DNA of 64,000 nt from Rhynochetos jubatus (lineage: Eukaryota; Chordata; Aves; Eurypygiformes; Rhynochetidae), in NCBI GenBank assembly GCA_027574665.1, contig CM050655.1:806001-870000 (forward strand), read 5' to 3'. A model generated the notes under the pieces. The model did no database searches and had not been told where the DNA came from. It was given only the letters and a program-made list of their open reading frames with translations. Below, piece after piece: positions 34,929-47,672 of the stretch. Numbering within the stretch: position 1 is the first letter of the stretch; each line of letters begins with the position of its first letter. A program made the translations under genes and the position numbers.

Positions 34929-37288
34929 ATCCACAGGGTCACCTTCTCTGTGCTAACACACTAGGAGAGGCTCGAAGGCGCGGCTCGTTGAAGCGTCTGC
35001 CCGAACACGGACATCTAAAGCAGCACTGTAATGCGAGCAAACAGAAAGAGTTAGGAGAGAATTTCTTGTCCCTCCTTGCTGCGCCTTTGCAGAGCACTGC
35101 GTGCCAGAGCAGCCGGATCGCTGTGTCGCTTGCAATCTCCAGTTCCAACAGTGCCACAGTTCCTCGGCAACAGAAAGAGCTAGGAAGGAATTGCTTGCGC
35201 TGATTTCTCTCGCTGTGCTCTAGCAGTTCGTTCCCTTTTCGGCAGAGCGCGGGACCGCTTGCAAAGCTTAGAAACAAACCTCTCCCTTTTCCTCCAAAAG
35301 GGAGAGAGCTACGAGAGAATTTCTTAGGGAAACCTTGTTTGTTTTGGCAGAGCACTGCATGCCTCTTAAGACAGAGCTCTGGATCCCCGGGAAAGTCGAA
35401 ATCCACAGGGTCACCTTCTCTGTGCTAACCGGCTCGGAGAGGCTCGAAGGCGCGGCTCGTTGAAGCGTCTGCCCGAACACGGACATCTGAAGCAGCACTG
35501 TAATGCGACCAAACAGAAAGAGTTAGGAGAGAATTTCTTGTCCCTCCTTGCTGCGCCTTTGCAGAGCACTGCGTGCCAGAGCAGCCGGATCGCTGTGTCG
35601 CTTGCAATCTCCAGTTCCAACAGTGCCACAGTTCCTCGGCAACAGAAAGAGCTAGGAAGGAATTGCTTGCGCTGATTTCTCTCGCTGTGCTACAGCAGTT
35701 CGTTCCCTTTTCGGCAGAGCGCGGGACCGCTTGCAAAGCTTAGAAACAAACCTCTCCCTTTTCCTCCAAAAGGGAGAGAGCTACGAGAGAATTTCTTAGG
35801 GAAACCTTGTTTGTTTTGGCAGAGCACTGCATGCCTCTTAAGACAGAGCTCTGGATCCCCGGGAAAGTCGAAATCCACAGGGTCACCTTCTCTGTGCTAA
35901 CCGGCTCGGAGAGGCTCGAAGGCGCGGCTCGTTGAAGCGTCTGCCCGAACACGGACATCTAAAGCAGCACTGTAATGCGACCAAACAGAAAGAGTTAGGA
36001 GAGAATTTCTTGTCCCTCCTTGCTGCGCCTTTGCAGAGCACTGCGTGCCAGAGCAGCCGGATCGCTGTGTCGCTTGCAATCTCCAGTTCCAACAGTGCCA
36101 CAGTTCCTCGGCAACAGAAAGAGCTAGGAAGGAATTGCTTGCGCTGATTTCTCTCGCTGTGCTCTAGCAGTTCGTTCCCTTTTCGGCAGAGCGCGGGACC
36201 GCTTGCAAAGCTTAGAAACAAACCTCTCCCTTTTCCTCCAAAAGGGAGAGAGCTACGAGAGAATTTCTTAGGGAAACCTTGTTTGTTTTGGCAGAGCACT
36301 GCATGCCTCTTAAGACAGAGCTCTGGATCCCCGGGAAAGTCGAAATCCACAGGGTCACCTTCTCTGTGCTAACCGGCTCGGAGAGGCTCGAAGGCGCGGC
36401 TCGTTGAAGCGTCTGCCCGAACACGGACATCTAAAGCAGCACTGTAATGCGAGCAAACAGAAAGAGTTAGGAGAGAATTTCTTGTCCCTCCTTGCTGCGC
36501 CTTTGCAGAGCACTGCGTGCCAGAGCAGCCGGATCGCTGTGTCGCTTGCAATCTCCAGTTCCAACAGTGCCACAGTTCCTCGGCAACAGAAAGAGCTAGG
36601 AAGGAATTGCTTGCGCTGATTTCTCTCGCTGTGCTCTAGCAGTTCGTTCCCTTTTCGGCAGAGCGCGGGACCGCTTGCAAAGCTTAGAAACAAACCTCTC
36701 CCTTTTCCTCCAAAAGGGAGAGAGCTACGAGAGAATTTCTTAGGGAAACCTTGTTTGTTTTGGCAGAGCACTGCATGCCTCTTAAGACAGAGCTCTGGAT
36801 CCCCGGGAAAGTCGAAATCCACAGGGTCACCTTCTCTGTCCTAACTTGCTCGGAGAGGCTCGAAGGCGCGGCTCGTTGAAGCGTCTGCCCGAACACGGAC
36901 ATCTGAAGCAGCACTGTAATGCGACCAAACAGAAAGAGTTAGGAGAGAATTTCTTGTCCCTTCTTGCTGCGCCTTTGCAGAGCACTGCGTGCCAGAGCAG
37001 CCGGATCGCTGTGTCGCTTGCAATCTCCAGTTCCAACAGTGCCACAGTTCCTCGGCAACAGAAAGAGCTAGGAAGGAATTGCTTGCGCTGATTTCTCTCG
37101 CTGTGCTACAGCAGTTCGTTCCCTTTTCGGCAGAGCGCGGGACCGCTTGCAAAGCTTAGAAACAAACCTCTCCCTTTTCCTCCAAAAGGGAGAGAGCTAC
37201 GAGAGAATTTCTTAGGGAAACCTTGTTTGTTTTGGCAGAGCACTGCATGCCTCTTAAGACAGAGCTCTGGATCCCCGGGAAAGTCGAA
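32097..37288. repeat. 11-unit segment (5,192 bp), copy 1 of a duplication at 16-unit offset
   Basis: Units 69-79 in order: A B C A B C D A F E G. D (unit 75) is the aacacactagg type with 109G. G (unit 79) is the 24C+30T/31T haplotype with 89G and 109C. The same 11-step order recurs at 39649-44840, 7,552 bases to the right. The differences I see are in unit 79, which has 146T and 292A/293C where unit 95 has 146C and 292C/293T. Confidence 0.8.
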
Positions 37289-39648
37289 ATCCACAGGGTC
37301 ACCTTCTCTGTGCTAACCGGCTCGGAGAGGCTCGAAGGCGCGGCTCGTTGAAGCGTCTGCCCGAACACGGACATCTGAAGCAGCACTGTAATGCGAGCAA
37401 ACAGAAAGAGTTAGGAGAGAATTTCTTGTCCCTCCTTGCTGCGCCTTTGCAGAGCACTGCGTGCCAGAGCAGCCGGATGGCTGTGTCGCTTGCAATCTCC
37501 AGTTCCAACAGTGCCACAGTTCCTCGGCAACAGAAAGAGCTAGGAAGGAATTGCTTGCGCTGATTTCTCTCGCTGTGCTCTAGCAGTTCGTTCCCTTTTC
37601 GGCAGAGCGCGGGACCGCTTGCAAAGCTTAGAAACAAACCTCTCCCTTTTCCTCCAAAAGGGAGAGAGCTACGAGAGAATTTCTTAGGGAAACCTTGTTT
37701 GTTTTGGCAGAGCACTGCATGCCTCTTAAGACAGAGCTCTGGATCCCCGGGAAAGTCGAAATCCACAGGGTCACCTTCTCTGTGCTAACCGGCTCGGAGA
37801 GGCTCGAAGGCGCGGCTCGTTGAAGCGTCTGCCCGAACACGGACATCTAAAGCAGCACTGTAATGCGACCAAACAGAAAGAGTTAGGAGAGAATTTCTTG
37901 TCCCTCCTTGCTGCGCCTTTGCAGAGCACTGCGTGCCAGAGCAGCCGGATCGCTGTGTCGCTTGCAATCTCCAGTTCCAACAGTGCCACAGTTCCTCGGC
38001 AACAGAAAGAGCTAGGAAGGAATTGCTTGCGCTGATTTCTCTCGCTGTGCTCTAGCAGTTCGTTCCCTTTTCGGCAGAGCGCGGGACCGCTTGCAAAGCT
38101 TAGAAACAAACCTCTCCCTTTTCCTCCAAAAGGGAGAGAGCTACGAGAGAATTTCTTAGGGAAACCTTGTTTGTTTTGGCAGAGCACTGCATGCCTCTTA
38201 AGACAGAGCTCTGGATCCCCGGGAAAGTCGAAATCCACAGGGTCACCTTCTCTGTGCTAACCGGCTCGGAGAGGCTCGAAGGCGCGGCTCGTTGAAGCGT
38301 CTGCCCGAACACGGACATCTGAAGCAGCACTGTAATGCGACCAAACAGAAAGAGTTAGGAGAGAATTTCTTGTCCCTCCTTGCTGCGCCTTTGCAGAGCA
38401 CTGCGTGCCAGAGCAGCCGGATCGCTGTGTCGCTTGCAATCTCCAGTTCCAACAGTGCCACAGTTCCTCGGCAACAGAAAGAGCTAGGAAGGAATTGCTT
38501 GCGCTGATTTCTCTCGCTGTGCTACAGCAGTTCGTTCCCTTTTCGGCAGAGCGCGGGACCGCTTGCAAAGCTTAGAAACAAACCTCTCCCTTTTCCTCCA
38601 AAAGGGAGAGAGCTACGAGAGAATTTCTTAGGGAAACCTTGTTTGTTTTGGCAGAGCACTGCATGCCTCTTAAGACAGAGCTCTGGATCCCCGGGAAAGT
38701 CGAAATCCACAGGGTCACCTTCTCTGTGCTAACCGGCTCGGAGAGGCTCGAAGGCGCGGCTCGTTGAAGCGTCTGCCCGAACACGGACATCTGAAGCAGC
38801 ACTGTAATGCGAGCAAACAGAAAGAGTTAGGAGAGAATTTCTTGTCCCTCCTTGCTGCGCCTTTGCAGAGCACTGCGTGCCAGAGCAGCCGGATCGCTGT
38901 GTCGCTTGCAATCTCCAGTTCCAACAGTGCCACAGTTCCTCGGCAACAGAAAGAGCTAGGAAGGAATTGCTTGCGCTGATTTCTCTCGCTGTGCTACAGC
39001 AGTTCGTTCCCTTTTCGGCAGAGCGCGGGACCGCTTGCAAAGCTTAGAAACAAACCTCTCCCTTTTCCTCCAAAAGGGAGAGAGCTACGAGAGAATTTCT
39101 TAGGGAAACCTTGTTTGTTTTGGCAGAGCACTGCATGCCTCTTAAGACAGAGCTCTGGATCCCCGGGAAAGTCGAAATCCACAGGGTCACCTTCTCTGTG
39201 CTAACCGGCTCGGAGAGGCTCGAAGGCGCGGCTCGTTGAAGCGTCTGCCCGAACACGGACATCTAAAGCAGCACTGTAATGCGAGCAAACAGAAAGAGTT
39301 AGGAGAGAATTTCTTGTCCCTCCTTGCTGCGCCTTTGCAGAGCACTGCGTGCCAGAGCAGCCGGATGGCTGTGTCGCTTGCAATCTCCAGTTCCAACAGT
39401 GCCACAGTTCCTCGGCAACAGAAAGAGCTAGGAAGGAATTGCTTGCGCTGATTTCTCTCGCTGTGCTCTAGCAGTTCGTTCCCTTTTCGGCAGAGCGCGG
39501 GACCGCTTGCAAAGCTTAGAAACAAACCTCTCCCTTTTCCTCCAAAAGGGAGAGAGCTACGAGAGAATTTCTTAGGGAAACCTTGTTTGTTTTGGCAGAG
39601 CACTGCATGCCTCTTAAGACAGAGCTCTGGATCCCCGGGAAAGTCGAA
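37289..39648. repeat. Units 80-84: linker between the two 11-unit segments
   Basis: Types in order: C with 89G (191G at 37479), F, then A, B, C. Units 82-84 are a full A-B-C trimer, so the trimer run continues unbroken from 38233 into the second 11-unit segment. Only units 80-81 are neither trimer nor part of the matched segment. Unit 80 equals unit 67 in barcode. Confidence 0.8.
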
Positions 39649-42480
39649 ATCCACAGGGTCACCTTCTCTGTGCTAACCGGCTCGGAGAGGCTCGAAGGCG
39701 CGGCTCGTTGAAGCGTCTGCCCGAACACGGACATCTGAAGCAGCACTGTAATGCGACCAAACAGAAAGAGTTAGGAGAGAATTTCTTGTCCCTCCTTGCT
39801 GCGCCTTTGCAGAGCACTGCGTGCCAGAGCAGCCGGATCGCTGTGTCGCTTGCAATCTCCAGTTCCAACAGTGCCACAGTTCCTCGGCAACAGAAAGAGC
39901 TAGGAAGGAATTGCTTGCGCTGATTTCTCTCGCTGTGCTACAGCAGTTCGTTCCCTTTTCGGCAGAGCGCGGGACCGCTTGCAAAGCTTAGAAACAAACC
40001 TCTCCCTTTTCCTCCAAAAGGGAGAGAGCTACGAGAGAATTTCTTAGGGAAACCTTGTTTGTTTTGGCAGAGCACTGCATGCCTCTTAAGACAGAGCTCT
40101 GGATCCCCGGGAAAGTCGAAATCCACAGGGTCACCTTCTCTGTGCTAACCGGCTCGGAGAGGCTCGAAGGCGCGGCTCGTTGAAGCGTCTGCCCGAACAC
40201 GGACATCTGAAGCAGCACTGTAATGCGAGCAAACAGAAAGAGTTAGGAGAGAATTTCTTGTCCCTCCTTGCTGCGCCTTTGCAGAGCACTGCGTGCCAGA
40301 GCAGCCGGATCGCTGTGTCGCTTGCAATCTCCAGTTCCAACAGTGCCACAGTTCCTCGGCAACAGAAAGAGCTAGGAAGGAATTGCTTGCGCTGATTTCT
40401 CTCGCTGTGCTACAGCAGTTCGTTCCCTTTTCGGCAGAGCGCGGGACCGCTTGCAAAGCTTAGAAACAAACCTCTCCCTTTTCCTCCAAAAGGGAGAGAG
40501 CTACGAGAGAATTTCTTAGGGAAACCTTGTTTGTTTTGGCAGAGCACTGCATGCCTCTTAAGACAGAGCTCTGGATCCCCGGGAAAGTCGAAATCCACAG
40601 GGTCACCTTCTCTGTGCTAACCGGCTCGGAGAGGCTCGAAGGCGCGGCTCGTTGAAGCGTCTGCCCGAACACGGACATCTAAAGCAGCACTGTAATGCGA
40701 GCAAACAGAAAGAGTTAGGAGAGAATTTCTTGTCCCTCCTTGCTGCGCCTTTGCAGAGCACTGCGTGCCAGAGCAGCCGGATGGCTGTGTCGCTTGCAAT
40801 CTCCAGTTCCAACAGTGCCACAGTTCCTCGGCAACAGAAAGAGCTAGGAAGGAATTGCTTGCGCTGATTTCTCTCGCTGTGCTCTAGCAGTTCGTTCCCT
40901 TTTCGGCAGAGCGCGGGACCGCTTGCAAAGCTTAGAAACAAACCTCTCCCTTTTCCTCCAAAAGGGAGAGAGCTACGAGAGAATTTCTTAGGGAAACCTT
41001 GTTTGTTTTGGCAGAGCACTGCATGCCTCTTAAGACAGAGCTCTGGATCCCCGGGAAAGTCGAAATCCACAGGGTCACCTTCTCTGTGCTAACCGGCTCG
41101 GAGAGGCTCGAAGGCGCGGCTCGTTGAAGCGTCTGCCCGAACACGGACATCTGAAGCAGCACTGTAATGCGACCAAACAGAAAGAGTTAGGAGAGAATTT
41201 CTTGTCCCTCCTTGCTGCGCCTTTGCAGAGCACTGCGTGCCAGAGCAGCCGGATCGCTGTGTCGCTTGCAATCTCCAGTTCCAACAGTGCCACAGTTCCT
41301 CGGCAACAGAAAGAGCTAGGAAGGAATTGCTTGCGCTGATTTCTCTCGCTGTGCTACAGCAGTTCGTTCCCTTTTCGGCAGAGCGCGGGACCGCTTGCAA
41401 AGCTTAGAAACAAACCTCTCCCTTTTCCTCCAAAAGGGAGAGAGCTACGAGAGAATTTCTTAGGGAAACCTTGTTTGTTTTGGCAGAGCACTGCATGCCT
41501 CTTAAGACAGAGCTCTGGATCCCCGGGAAAGTCGAAATCCACAGGGTCACCTTCTCTGTGCTAACCGGCTCGGAGAGGCTCGAAGGCGCGGCTCGTTGAA
41601 GCGTCTGCCCGAACACGGACATCTGAAGCAGCACTGTAATGCGAGCAAACAGAAAGAGTTAGGAGAGAATTTCTTGTCCCTCCTTGCTGCGCCTTTGCAG
41701 AGCACTGCGTGCCAGAGCAGCCGGATCGCTGTGTCGCTTGCAATCTCCAGTTCCAACAGTGCCACAGTTCCTCGGCAACAGAAAGAGCTAGGAAGGAATT
41801 GCTTGCGCTGATTTCTCTCGCTGTGCTACAGCAGTTCGTTCCCTTTTCGGCAGAGCGCGGGACCGCTTGCAAAGCTTAGAAACAAACCTCTCCCTTTTCC
41901 TCCAAAAGGGAGAGAGCTACGAGAGAATTTCTTAGGGAAACCTTGTTTGTTTTGGCAGAGCACTGCATGCCTCTTAAGACAGAGCTCTGGATCCCCGGGA
42001 AAGTCGAAATCCACAGGGTCACCTTCTCTGTGCTAACCGGCTCGGAGAGGCTCGAAGGCGCGGCTCGTTGAAGCGTCTGCCCGAACACGGACATCTAAAG
42101 CAGCACTGTAATGCGAGCAAACAGAAAGAGTTAGGAGAGAATTTCTTGTCCCTCCTTGCTGCGCCTTTGCAGAGCACTGCGTGCCAGAGCAGCCGGATGG
42201 CTGTGTCGCTTGCAATCTCCAGTTCCAACAGTGCCACAGTTCCTCGGCAACAGAAAGAGCTAGGAAGGAATTGCTTGCGCTGATTTCTCTCGCTGTGCTC
42301 TAGCAGTTCGTTCCCTTTTCGGCAGAGCGCGGGACCGCTTGCAAAGCTTAGAAACAAACCTCTCCCTTTTCCTCCAAAAGGGAGAGAGCTACGAGAGAAT
42401 TTCTTAGGGAAACCTTGTTTGTTTTGGCAGAGCACTGCATGCCTCTTAAGACAGAGCTCTGGATCCCCGGGAAAGTCGAA
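38233..42480. repeat. Trimeric higher-order repeat A-B-C, three copies of 1,416 bp (units 82-90)
   Basis: Copies at 38233-39648, 39649-41064 and 41065-42480. Each has the A, B, C order defined by 89G/109C/292A-293C, then 89G/109G/292A-293C, then 89A/109G/191G. This is the longest uninterrupted run of one HOR in the window. It ends at unit 91, a D-type unit, exactly as the first trimer run ends at unit 75. Confidence 0.83.
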
Positions 42481-44840
42481 ATCCACAGGGTCACCTTCTC
42501 TGTGCTAACACACTAGGAGAGGCTCGAAGGCGCGGCTCGTTGAAGCGTCTGCCCGAACACGGACATCTAAAGCAGCACTGTAATGCGAGCAAACAGAAAG
42601 AGTTAGGAGAGAATTTCTTGTCCCTCCTTGCTGCGCCTTTGCAGAGCACTGCGTGCCAGAGCAGCCGGATCGCTGTGTCGCTTGCAATCTCCAGTTCCAA
42701 CAGTGCCACAGTTCCTCGGCAACAGAAAGAGCTAGGAAGGAATTGCTTGCGCTGATTTCTCTCGCTGTGCTCTAGCAGTTCGTTCCCTTTTCGGCAGAGC
42801 GCGGGACCGCTTGCAAAGCTTAGAAACAAACCTCTCCCTTTTCCTCCAAAAGGGAGAGAGCTACGAGAGAATTTCTTAGGGAAACCTTGTTTGTTTTGGC
42901 AGAGCACTGCATGCCTCTTAAGACAGAGCTCTGGATCCCCGGGAAAGTCGAAATCCACAGGGTCACCTTCTCTGTGCTAACCGGCTCGGAGAGGCTCGAA
43001 GGCGCGGCTCGTTGAAGCGTCTGCCCGAACACGGACATCTGAAGCAGCACTGTAATGCGACCAAACAGAAAGAGTTAGGAGAGAATTTCTTGTCCCTCCT
43101 TGCTGCGCCTTTGCAGAGCACTGCGTGCCAGAGCAGCCGGATCGCTGTGTCGCTTGCAATCTCCAGTTCCAACAGTGCCACAGTTCCTCGGCAACAGAAA
43201 GAGCTAGGAAGGAATTGCTTGCGCTGATTTCTCTCGCTGTGCTACAGCAGTTCGTTCCCTTTTCGGCAGAGCGCGGGACCGCTTGCAAAGCTTAGAAACA
43301 AACCTCTCCCTTTTCCTCCAAAAGGGAGAGAGCTACGAGAGAATTTCTTAGGGAAACCTTGTTTGTTTTGGCAGAGCACTGCATGCCTCTTAAGACAGAG
43401 CTCTGGATCCCCGGGAAAGTCGAAATCCACAGGGTCACCTTCTCTGTGCTAACCGGCTCGGAGAGGCTCGAAGGCGCGGCTCGTTGAAGCGTCTGCCCGA
43501 ACACGGACATCTAAAGCAGCACTGTAATGCGACCAAACAGAAAGAGTTAGGAGAGAATTTCTTGTCCCTCCTTGCTGCGCCTTTGCAGAGCACTGCGTGC
43601 CAGAGCAGCCGGATCGCTGTGTCGCTTGCAATCTCCAGTTCCAACAGTGCCACAGTTCCTCGGCAACAGAAAGAGCTAGGAAGGAATTGCTTGCGCTGAT
43701 TTCTCTCGCTGTGCTCTAGCAGTTCGTTCCCTTTTCGGCAGAGCGCGGGACCGCTTGCAAAGCTTAGAAACAAACCTCTCCCTTTTCCTCCAAAAGGGAG
43801 AGAGCTACGAGAGAATTTCTTAGGGAAACCTTGTTTGTTTTGGCAGAGCACTGCATGCCTCTTAAGACAGAGCTCTGGATCCCCGGGAAAGTCGAAATCC
43901 ACAGGGTCACCTTCTCTGTGCTAACCGGCTCGGAGAGGCTCGAAGGCGCGGCTCGTTGAAGCGTCTGCCCGAACACGGACATCTAAAGCAGCACTGTAAT
44001 GCGAGCAAACAGAAAGAGTTAGGAGAGAATTTCTTGTCCCTCCTTGCTGCGCCTTTGCAGAGCACTGCGTGCCAGAGCAGCCGGATCGCTGTGTCGCTTG
44101 CAATCTCCAGTTCCAACAGTGCCACAGTTCCTCGGCAACAGAAAGAGCTAGGAAGGAATTGCTTGCGCTGATTTCTCTCGCTGTGCTCTAGCAGTTCGTT
44201 CCCTTTTCGGCAGAGCGCGGGACCGCTTGCAAAGCTTAGAAACAAACCTCTCCCTTTTCCTCCAAAAGGGAGAGAGCTACGAGAGAATTTCTTAGGGAAA
44301 CCTTGTTTGTTTTGGCAGAGCACTGCATGCCTCTTAAGACAGAGCTCTGGATCCCCGGGAAAGTCGAAATCCACAGGGTCACCTTCTCTGTCCTAACTTG
44401 CTCGGAGAGGCTCGAAGGCGCGGCTCGTTGAAGCGTCTGCCCGAACACGGACATCTGAAGCAGCACTGTAATGCGACCAAACAGAAAGAGTTAGGAGAGA
44501 ATTTCTTGTCCCTCCTTGCTGCGCCTTTGCAGAGCACTGCGTGCCAGAGCAGCCGGATCGCTGTGTCGCTTGCAATCTCCAGTTCCAACAGTGCCACAGT
44601 TCCTCGGCAACAGAAAGAGCTAGGAAGGAATTGCTTGCGCTGATTTCTCTCGCTGTGCTCTAGCAGTTCGTTCCCTTTTCGGCAGAGCGCGGGACCGCTT
44701 GCAAAGCTTAGAAACAAACCTCTCCCTTTTCCTCCAAAAGGGAGAGAGCTACGAGAGAATTTCTTAGGGAAACCTTGTTTGTTTTGGCAGAGCACTGCAT
44801 GCCTCTTAAGACAGAGCTCTGGATCCCCGGGAAAGTCGAA
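39649..44840. repeat. 11-unit segment (5,192 bp), copy 2
   Basis: Units 85-95: A B C A B C D A F E G, the same order as units 69-79. D is unit 91 (42481-42952) and G is unit 95 (44369-44840). The match stops on the left (unit 84 is C, unit 68 is D) and on the right (unit 96 differs from unit 80), which places the breakpoints in or next to units 68/84 and 79/95. Confidence 0.8.
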
Positions 44841-47672
44841 ATCCACAGGGTCACCTTCTCTGTGCTAACCGGCTCGGAGAGGCTCGAAGGCGCGGCTCGT
44901 TGAAGCGTCTGCCCGAACACGGACATCTAAAGCAGCACTGTAATGCGACCAAACAGAAAGAGTTAGGAGAGAATTTCTTGTCCCTCCTTGCTGCGCCTTT
45001 GCAGAGCACTGCGTGCCAGAGCAGCCGGATCGCTGTGTCGCTTGCAATCTCCAGTTCCAACAGTGCCACAGTTCCTCGGCAACAGAAAGAGCTAGGAAGG
45101 AATTGCTTGCGCTGATTTCTCTCGCTGTGCTACAGCAGTTCGTTCCCTTTTCGGCAGAGCGCGGGACCGCTTGCAAAGCTTAGAAACAAACCTCTCCCTT
45201 TTCCTCCAAAAGGGAGAGAGCTACGAGAGAATTTCTTAGGGAAACCTTGTTTGTTTTGGCAGAGCACTGCATGCCTCTTAAGACAGAGCTCTGGATCCCC
45301 GGGAAAGTCGAAATCCACAGGGTCACCTTCTCTGTGCTAACCGGCTCGGAGAGGCTCGAAGGCGCGGCTCGTTGAAGCGTCTGCCCGAACACGGACATCT
45401 AAAGCAGCACTGTAATGCGAGCAAACAGAAAGAGTTAGGAGAGAATTTCTTGTCCCTCCTTGCTGCGCCTTTGCAGAGCACTGCGTGCCAGAGCAGCCGG
45501 ATCGCTGTGTCGCTTGCAATCTCCAGTTCCAACAGTGCCACAGTTCCTCGGCAACAGAAAGAGCTAGGAAGGAATTGCTTGCGCTGATTTCTCTCGCTGT
45601 GCTCTAGCAGTTCGTTCCCTTTTCGGCAGAGCGCGGGACCGCTTGCAAAGCTTAGAAACAAACCTCTCCCTTTTCCTCCAAAAGGGAGAGAGCTACGAGA
45701 GAATTTCTTAGGGAAACCTTGTTTGTTTTGGCAGAGCACTGCATGCCTCTTAAGACAGAGCTCTGGATCCCCGGGAAAGTCGAAATCCACAGGGTCACCT
45801 TCTCTGTGCTAACCGGCTCGGAGAGGCTCGAAGGCGCGGCTCGTTGAAGCGTCTGCCCGAACACGGACATCTAAAGCAGCACTGTAATGCGACCAAACAG
45901 AAAGAGTTAGGAGAGAATTTCTTGTCCCTCCTTGCTGCGCCTTTGCAGAGCACTGCGTGCCAGAGCAGCCGGATCGCTGTGTTGCTTGCAATCTCCAGTT
46001 CCAACAGTGCCACAGTTCCTCGGCAACAGAAAGAGCTAGGAAGGAATTGCTTGCGCTGATTTCTCTCGCTGTGCTACAGCAGTTCGTTCCCTTTTCGGCA
46101 GAGCGCGGGACCGCTTGCAAAGCTTAGAAACAAACCTCTCCCTTTTCCTCCAAAAGGGAGAGAGCTACGAGAGAATTTCTTAGGGAAACCTTGTTTGTTT
46201 TGGCAGAGCACTGCATGCCTCTTAAGACAGAGCTCTGGATCCCCGGGAAAGTCGAAATCCACAGGGTCACCTTCTCTGTGCTAACCGGCTCGGAGAGGCT
46301 CGAAGGCGCGGCTCGTTGAAGCGTCTGCCCGAACACGGACATCTAAAGCAGCACTGTAATGCGAGCAAACAGAAAGAGTTAGGAGAGAATTTCTTGTCCC
46401 TCCTTGCTGCGCCTTTGCAGAGCACTGCGTGCCAGAGCAGCCGGATCGCTGTGTCGCTTGCAATCTCCAGTTCCAACAGTGCCACAGTTCCTCGGCAACA
46501 GAAAGAGCTAGGAAGGAATTGCTTGCGCTGATTTCTCTCGCTGTGCTCTAGCAGTTCGTTCCCTTTTCGGCAGAGCGCGGGACCGCTTGCAAAGCTTAGA
46601 AACAAACCTCTCCCTTTTCCTCCAAAAGGGAGAGAGCTACGAGAGAATTTCTTAGGGAAACCTTGTTTGTTTTGGCAGAGCACTGCATGCCTCTTAAGAC
46701 AGAGCTCTGGATCCCCGGGAAAGTCGAAATCCACAGGGTCACCTTCTCTGTGCTAACCGGCTCGGAGAGGCTCGAAGGCGCGGCTCGTTGAAGCGTCTGC
46801 CCGAACACGGACATCTGAAGCAGCACTGTAATGCGACCAAACAGAAAGAGTTAGGAGAGAATTTCTTGTCCCTCCTTGCTGCGCCTTTGCAGAGCACTGC
46901 CTGCCAGAGCAGCCGGATCGCTGTGTCGCTTGCAATCTCCAGTTCCAACAGTGCCACAGTTCCTCGGCAACAGAAAGAGCTAGGAAGGAATTGCTTGCGC
47001 TGATTTCTCTCGCTGTGCTCTAGCAGTTCGTTCCCTTTTCGGCAGAGCGCGGGACCGCTTGCAAAGCTTAGAAACAAACCTCTCCCTTTTCCTCCAAAAG
47101 GGAGAGAGCTACGAGAGAATTTCTTAGGGAAACCTTGTTTGTTTTGGCAGAGCACTGCATGCCTCTTAAGACAGAGCTCTGGATCCCCGGGAAAGTCGAA
47201 ATCCACAGGGTCACCTTCTCTGTGCTAACCGGCTCGGAGAGGCTCGAAGGCGCGGCTCGTTGAAGCGTCTGCCCGAACACGGACATCTAAAGCAGCACTG
47301 TAATGCGACCAAACAGAAAGAGTTAGGAGAGAATTTCTTGTCCCTCCTTGCTGCGCCTTTGCAGAGCACTGCGTGCCAGAGCAGCCGGATCGCTGTGTTG
47401 CTTGCAATCTCCAGTTCCAACAGTGCCACAGTTCCTCGGCAACAGAAAGAGCTAGGAAGGAATTGCTTGCGCTGATTTCTCTCGCTGTGCTACAGCAGTT
47501 CGTTCCCTTTTCGGCAGAGCGCGGGACCGCTTGCAAAGCTTAGAAACAAACCTCTCCCTTTTCCTCCAAAAGGGAGAGAGCTACGAGAGAATTTCTTAGG
47601 GAAACCTTGTTTGTTTTGGCAGAGCACTGCATGCCTCTTAAGACAGAGCTCTGGATCCCCGGGAAAGTCGAA
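44841..47672. repeat. Units 96-101: alternating mixed types
   Basis: Barcodes: u96 89A,109C,199C,292A/293C; u97 E; u98 109C,199T,292A/293C; u99 E; u100 89G,109C,199C with a private G-to-C at 46901; u101 109C,199T,292A/293C. Here 292A/293C is found on 89A,109C backgrounds not seen in the trimer region, so the variant has moved between unit types. Confidence 0.82.
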
